DNA of 64,000 nt from positions 111,325,157 to 111,389,156 of the forward strand of contig NC_079492.1 of assembly GCF_020520425.1 (NCBI RefSeq), written 5' to 3'. A program made the translations under genes and the position numbers. Below the pieces are notes generated by a model. The model did not search any database and was not told where the DNA came from. It saw nothing but the letters and a program-made list of their open reading frames with translations. Source of the stretch: Spinacia oleracea (taxonomy: Eukaryota > Streptophyta > Magnoliopsida > Caryophyllales > Amaranthaceae). Below are positions 60,679-64,000 of the stretch, one piece after another. The first letter of the stretch is position 1. Every line of letters begins with the position of its first letter.

Positions 60679-60807
60679 GATCCTGCGGCTATGGCTGTAG
60701 ATCACACACGCTATGTGTTGTAAGAATTTGAAGGTGACCATACCCTGATTTCCAGTGATGACTTTATCGGATCAGATATTGTCTTAGGGACCAAGAAAAT
60801 AGAGGCA
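60679..60807 (+). pseudogene. Exon-like fragment with an internal stop
   Basis: After TGTAG it reads DPAAMAVDHTRYVL, a stop at 60719-60721, then EFEGDHTLISSDDFIGSDI and on to GTKKIE. The coding look on both sides of the stop suggests a broken exon. The family is not recognised. Confidence 0.35.
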
Positions 60808-60917
60808 AGTCCGTTCCAGTCTTGTTGATTTATTTAACAATGTAGATCATATTACATATCTCTGGTTAAGACTTTTACATCTGCATTTAATGATTTTGGG
60901 AGGACAATTGCATGTGC

Positions 60918-61150
60918 AGCAGCTGATTGTGCTATTGGAGTTCTTGGCTTTGTCAAGAAACTTTGACAGGCACTATTCCAAGTAATGTTGTGGAATTAAG
61001 GGCGATGAATGTTCTTGATTTAAGCGAAATCAAGCTGAATGGGAGAACCCCTGCTGAAGTTGGAAAAGCTACTTCTATACAAGAGTTGATACTAGAAAAG
61101 AACTTCATTTAGGGGATCATACCTCCTCTTGAGCATTGTTCTTCACTCTC
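60918..61150 (+). pseudogene. LRR receptor-kinase fragment, broken
   Basis: Leucine-rich repeat units are readable: LEFLALSRNF, then in the next frame GTIPSNVVELRAMNVLDLS, LNGRTPAEVGKATSIQELIL, EKNFI and GIIPPLEHCSSLSVL. They follow the plant LRR consensus (GxIPxxxxxLxxLxxLdLsxNxLxG), closest in style to LRR receptor kinases of the PXC type. A frame change near 60960 and a stop at 61110-61112 break it. It lies inside the CACTA, so it was probably captured from a host gene. Confidence 0.65.
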
Positions 61151-61698
61151 GGTACTGTAAGTTCACTTCATTTGATCTAACGCCTTCCAGATTTTTGTTA
61201 ATTAATAACCTATGCTGTTAACTGTTCTTGGTTGCTGTAAATCCTTATTGCATTATCATCTATAATATATACTGCCCTGTAATTCTGCCTGCTTTAGCAT
61301 GTTATCCCATGTGTTGCCTTTGCTATCTGCCTGGGCAGTCTATTTTCTCGATCAATTTTTTAGTTGGAATTTCAGTACAATATTCAATTTTGTTATGCTG
61401 CTTAGTACAAAATTTAACTTTAAAACTATCTATGATGAAATCGTTGTGTTTAGCTGGATGAGGTCTATTGTGTTGTTAATTGTTCATTCACTGATATTCT
61501 AGGTACTTTGTGATGTCATTTTCTTGTTTACTCTGGTTTTACTCATTTACAGTCTCTTCTTCTTCGACCTCTCTCTCTAGTGAGGGGTCAATATGCTTCT
61601 TGAGTTCCTTTTACTTCGTACCAAAACAGAATGAAAGAAAATGTTTTTTGTTCCTAAGTTAAAGTATGGCTGGCTCACTTGGCTGTTTGCTTATCCAG

Positions 61699-61791
61699 GG
61701 CCCTACACTTGGCATATTTCCTGCTGCAAGTGCTGCGATAGGATCCAGTATTCCAGATCGAACTGATGTTGTGCCGTCCATGTTTGCTATG
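61699..61791 (+). pseudogene. Possible captured exon, unrecognised
   Basis: Exactly bounded by CAG and GTATATG, this 93-base stretch reads GPTLGIFPAASAAIGSSIP then DRTDVVPSMFAM without a stop. It may be a single host exon inside the CACTA. I do not know the family. Confidence 0.35.
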
Positions 61792-62480
61792 GTATATGTC
61801 TTATGTTTAGACTTTGTTTTCCGTTTCAAATTTGTTATCATTATAGCTAAGAACACTCTTATTTGAACATTATATGCCTTGCAATAACTTTTCCTTTTAA
61901 TTGGTTTGCAAAATGATGATAACAGCAGCCAAATAGATGAGAAACCAAAATTTCTTGATAAGTCTGCAAACAAGTCGAAGATCTAAAAGCTCACTGAAGT
62001 CAACGGATCTTCACATTGCCGGTCACTGACACACGTGATAGTATGTAAGCTATGAGGGTAGGTCTTTGGTGTTCTTTCCATACGGTATCCTTTTTTGGGT
62101 CTAATGTGTGGATTAATCTTGTTTGGACACTATTGGCCATTTGTTAGGTCATACATTCAGGATTTCAGTGATGAGTAGAATATAGACGCATAAAATATTT
62201 CATTTCCATTTGCAACTGAGTATATACATGATATATATTTCATTTTATAGTTTATAATGACTGTTGGAGACAGTCAGAATCTCACGTTGGTAGATCCCGG
62301 TCCAACTGTAATTAACAATGTATGTGGGGTTGTTGTTGATCATTGCTCGTTATTTTGATCAGTTGGGTTAGATAAAATTCTGGTTCGCATGGGCTCACTT
62401 AAGATAATAAAAGACTATGTAAACTAATATGTCACTACACTTTATTTATTCTTCTTAAAACTACCATGACACTATACCAA
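61792..62480. other. CACTA interior right of the gene fragments
   Basis: Mostly intron-like AT-rich DNA. Bases about 61925-62040 have a faint coding look (DEKPKFLDKSANKSK), but the frame soon closes and nothing can be assigned. Confidence 0.3.
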
Positions 62481-62487
62481 TAAAAAG

Positions 62488-62557
62488 AGTCTATTAGCTC
62501 AATTGGCAGAGCTTTGTGCAATTGCACAATGATGTAGGTTCGAATCCTACATATGCT
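62488..62557 (+). ncRNA. tRNA-like fold, copy C
   Basis: Acceptor AGTCTAT/ATATGCT with one mismatch, D arm GCTC/GAGC, T arm GTAGG-TTCGAAT-CCTAC. The anticodon arm TTGTGC/GCACAA leaves a four-base loop AATT. It is related to copies A and B 34 kb to the left and lies inside the CACTA. Confidence 0.6.
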
Positions 62558-62739
62558 ACTATTAATTCTCCTATTGGTTGATCGTTTACTTTAGTTTATT
62601 ATACCCTTATTAATCCAAGGGGAAAAAAAATCAGAAACCTAATTCATGAAAAATAAGTCGGAGAAATGAACAAAAGAATATAAAAATCACGGTTACGAGC
62701 ACAAAATATGGATAAAAAGCAAAAAACGAACAATAAAAA

Positions 62740-63720
62740 TCAAAGACTTGCCCGAAAATTTCTTTAATGCTAAAAAATACTTTTTAGGGGCATCATAAAT
62801 TTCATTGATGCTAAAAAGAAGGTTTTAGGGGCAAATATTACTTTATTAAAACAATAAAAAAAAATAGGGAAATTCTCTTTGGTAGCATTATACTTTTGCA
62901 AATTCTCATTGATAACAAATATTTTGTCACTTTCTCTAAAATAGCCTTAGTAATCTAAGTTTTCTCTAATATAACATTATTTCAATAATTTTGACTTAAT
63001 AAGTCTAATTAGAGTTGACCATGAATTAAAATTATAACATTTCTCTATTATAACATTATTTCTTTAATTTTGACATAGTAATTATTTTTTTAATTATTGT
63101 ACACGGAATCCTACTGCTATACAATACTTTTTAGGGGAAACTATTATTTCATTAATGCTAAACAAACCTTTTTAGGGGCAACAAATTTTTAATTGATGCT
63201 AAAAAAGAAGTTTTAGAGGCAATCATTATTTTCTGATTCAAAAAAAAATATTTTAGAGGCAGCCATTATTTCATTAATGCTAAAAAATACTTTTTAGGGG
63301 CAACGTAAATTTTATTGATGCTAAAAAAAAAAGGTTATAGGGACAACCATTATTTTCTGATGCTAAAAAAATGTTTTAGAGGCAACCATTATTTCATTAA
63401 TGTTAAAAAGTACCTTTCAGTGGCAACGAAAATTTCATTGACGCTAAAAAATAGTTTTAGAGGCAAATATTATTCCATTAATGCTAAAAGGTACTTTTTA
63501 GGGGCAACTTAATTTCTTTTGATGCTAAAGAAACTTTTTAGGGGCAACCATTATTTTATTAATGCTAAAAAGTACTTTTAGGGGCAGGCTAAATTTCACC
63601 GACCCTAAAAATAACTTTTAGAGGCTACCATAATTAACTAATGCTAAAAGGCACTTTTAGAGGCCATAAAAAATGAATTGCCTCAAGGTGTTGCCTCTGT
63701 ATCTAAATTTTCTTGTAGTG
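62740..63720 (-). repeat. Right subterminal repeat array of the CACTA
   Basis: Units of about 55 bases: TTTTTAGGGGCAAC, then ATTTCATTAATGCTAAAAA, repeated from about 62760 to 63650, with GAGGCAA variants. They share only the GGCAA core with the left array. An interruption lies at about 62850-63110. Confidence 0.8.
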
Positions 63721-63839
63721 AGAAAAGGGTCCCAAGAAGAAGTCAAAGGCTAGCTCGTCGGGTCAACTAGAGGGGATGCCGCCTCCACCGTCGTCTACAG
63801 CCGAGTTACAGGTATGAATTATTTTCTTTTGATTTTTTT

Positions 63840-64000
63840 TTTTACAGAATAGGGCCAGAAATCCTATTCTTACCTAGGTATAGAATAGGAATTTCAACCC
63901 TATTCCATGTAAAACACAGAATAGGAATCTCGACCTTATTCCGTGTTTTACATGGAATAGGGCTAAGAATCCTATTCCATTCCTAGGTAGGAATGAGAAT
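63840..64000. repeat. Foldback repeat at the right edge, cut by the window
   Basis: CCCTATTCCATGTAAAACAC at about 63898 pairs with GTGTTTTACATGGAATAGGG near 63944-63963. Further GGAATAGG/CCTATTCC and ACCTAGG/CCTAGGT words lie on both sides. It lies in the intron after the split exon. It is probably a foldback MITE, but its far end is outside the window. Confidence 0.7.

Larger units (their letters stand above)
52841..63720. mobile_element. Non-autonomous CACTA element carrying other elements and gene scraps
   Basis: Begins CACTACTAGAAAAAT and ends AAATTTTCTTGTAGTG, the inverse form, flanked by the 3-bp duplication AGA (52838-52840, 63721-63723), which is diagnostic of CACTA/En-Spm. Both ends carry subterminal arrays with GAGGCAA or GGGGCAA words. 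The 10.9-kb interior has no TNPA- or TNPD-like transposase that I can see. It holds Helitron sequences, a hAT MITE, a tRNA-like fold and gene-like fragments including part of an LRR receptor. It would depend on an autonomous relative. Confidence 0.88.
52827..63811 (+). pseudogene. First coding exon of an unknown gene, split by the CACTA
   Basis: The ATG at 52827 opens MNELE, then the CACTA begins at 52841. Beyond it, after the duplicated AGA, 63724-63811 continues in the same frame as KGPKKKSKASSSGQLEGMPP and on to AELQ, ending at a good donor (CAG|GTATGA at 63812). Without the insertion this would be a 34-codon first exon, ending in phase 0, with a Lys-rich then Ser/Pro-rich N-terminus. The rest of the gene would lie past the window. 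I do not recognise it. It could be a host nuclear protein or the start of another transposon gene. The CACTA should block normal expression unless it is spliced out as an intron. Confidence 0.6.

Noticed and set aside
62230-62320. Faint dynamin-like reading (NLTLVD) inside the CACTA
   Set aside because: Only a few residues agree and there is no GTPase motif nearby; chance is a sufficient explanation.

Overview
This window is plant nuclear DNA: GT-AG introns, Copia LTR retrotransposons, a Mutator-like (MULE), a CACTA, Helitron, hAT and Harbinger elements, and a plant-specific receptor kinase. Frequent words such as ACTCCGTAC suggest a eudicot, possibly Caryophyllales, but that placement is a weak inference.

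Left part (1804-26652): one very large MULE, bounded by a perfect 9-bp target duplication and roughly 57-bp terminal inverted repeats. It carries two convergent genes. On the + strand an 18-exon gene (2225-11021) reads open from ATG to stop and encodes about 1226 residues ending in a Ulp1/SENP-type cysteine protease domain. On the - strand a six-exon FAR1-type MULE transposase (26224-11476) has one in-frame stop, and its third exon is split by a young Copia retrotransposon (14167-24453) with 5-bp duplications and LTRs that look identical. The introns and flanks of both MULE genes are filled with the word TGTTCTTTT, mostly in the sense direction of whichever gene they lie in, and related intron modules recur in several introns.

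Middle part (26.7-36 kb): decayed repeats. A stretch of about 4 kb is marked by a different word, TTTACTTTT, and contains two facing tRNA-like folds. Then come an inverted pair of old LTRs (about 2 kb palindrome), a repeat also present inverted near the left edge, and a CACTA-type terminus.

Host gene (about 36.9-42.5 kb): a CrRLK1L-type malectin receptor kinase with an intact 813-residue reading frame. Its leader contains a 2.3-kb intron whose content is tandemly duplicated, including an exon-end/donor unit. From 42.5 to 46 kb there are only exon-like scraps and short duplications. A second, compact, whole-looking Copia (46104-51041) lies within a diverged tandem duplication.

Right part (51.3-64 kb): a Harbinger-type MITE containing a nested hAT MITE, then a 10.9-kb non-autonomous CACTA (52841-63720). 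The CACTA has split the first coding exon of a gene after its fifth codon. It holds Helitron and hAT elements, a tRNA-like fold and fragments of host genes including an LRR receptor segment, and I found no transposase in it. The window ends in a foldback repeat.

The working logic is mostly transposon biology. The MULE protease gene is open while its transposase partner is broken, so the copy could move only with help from another source. The receptor kinase is the only clear, complete host gene.
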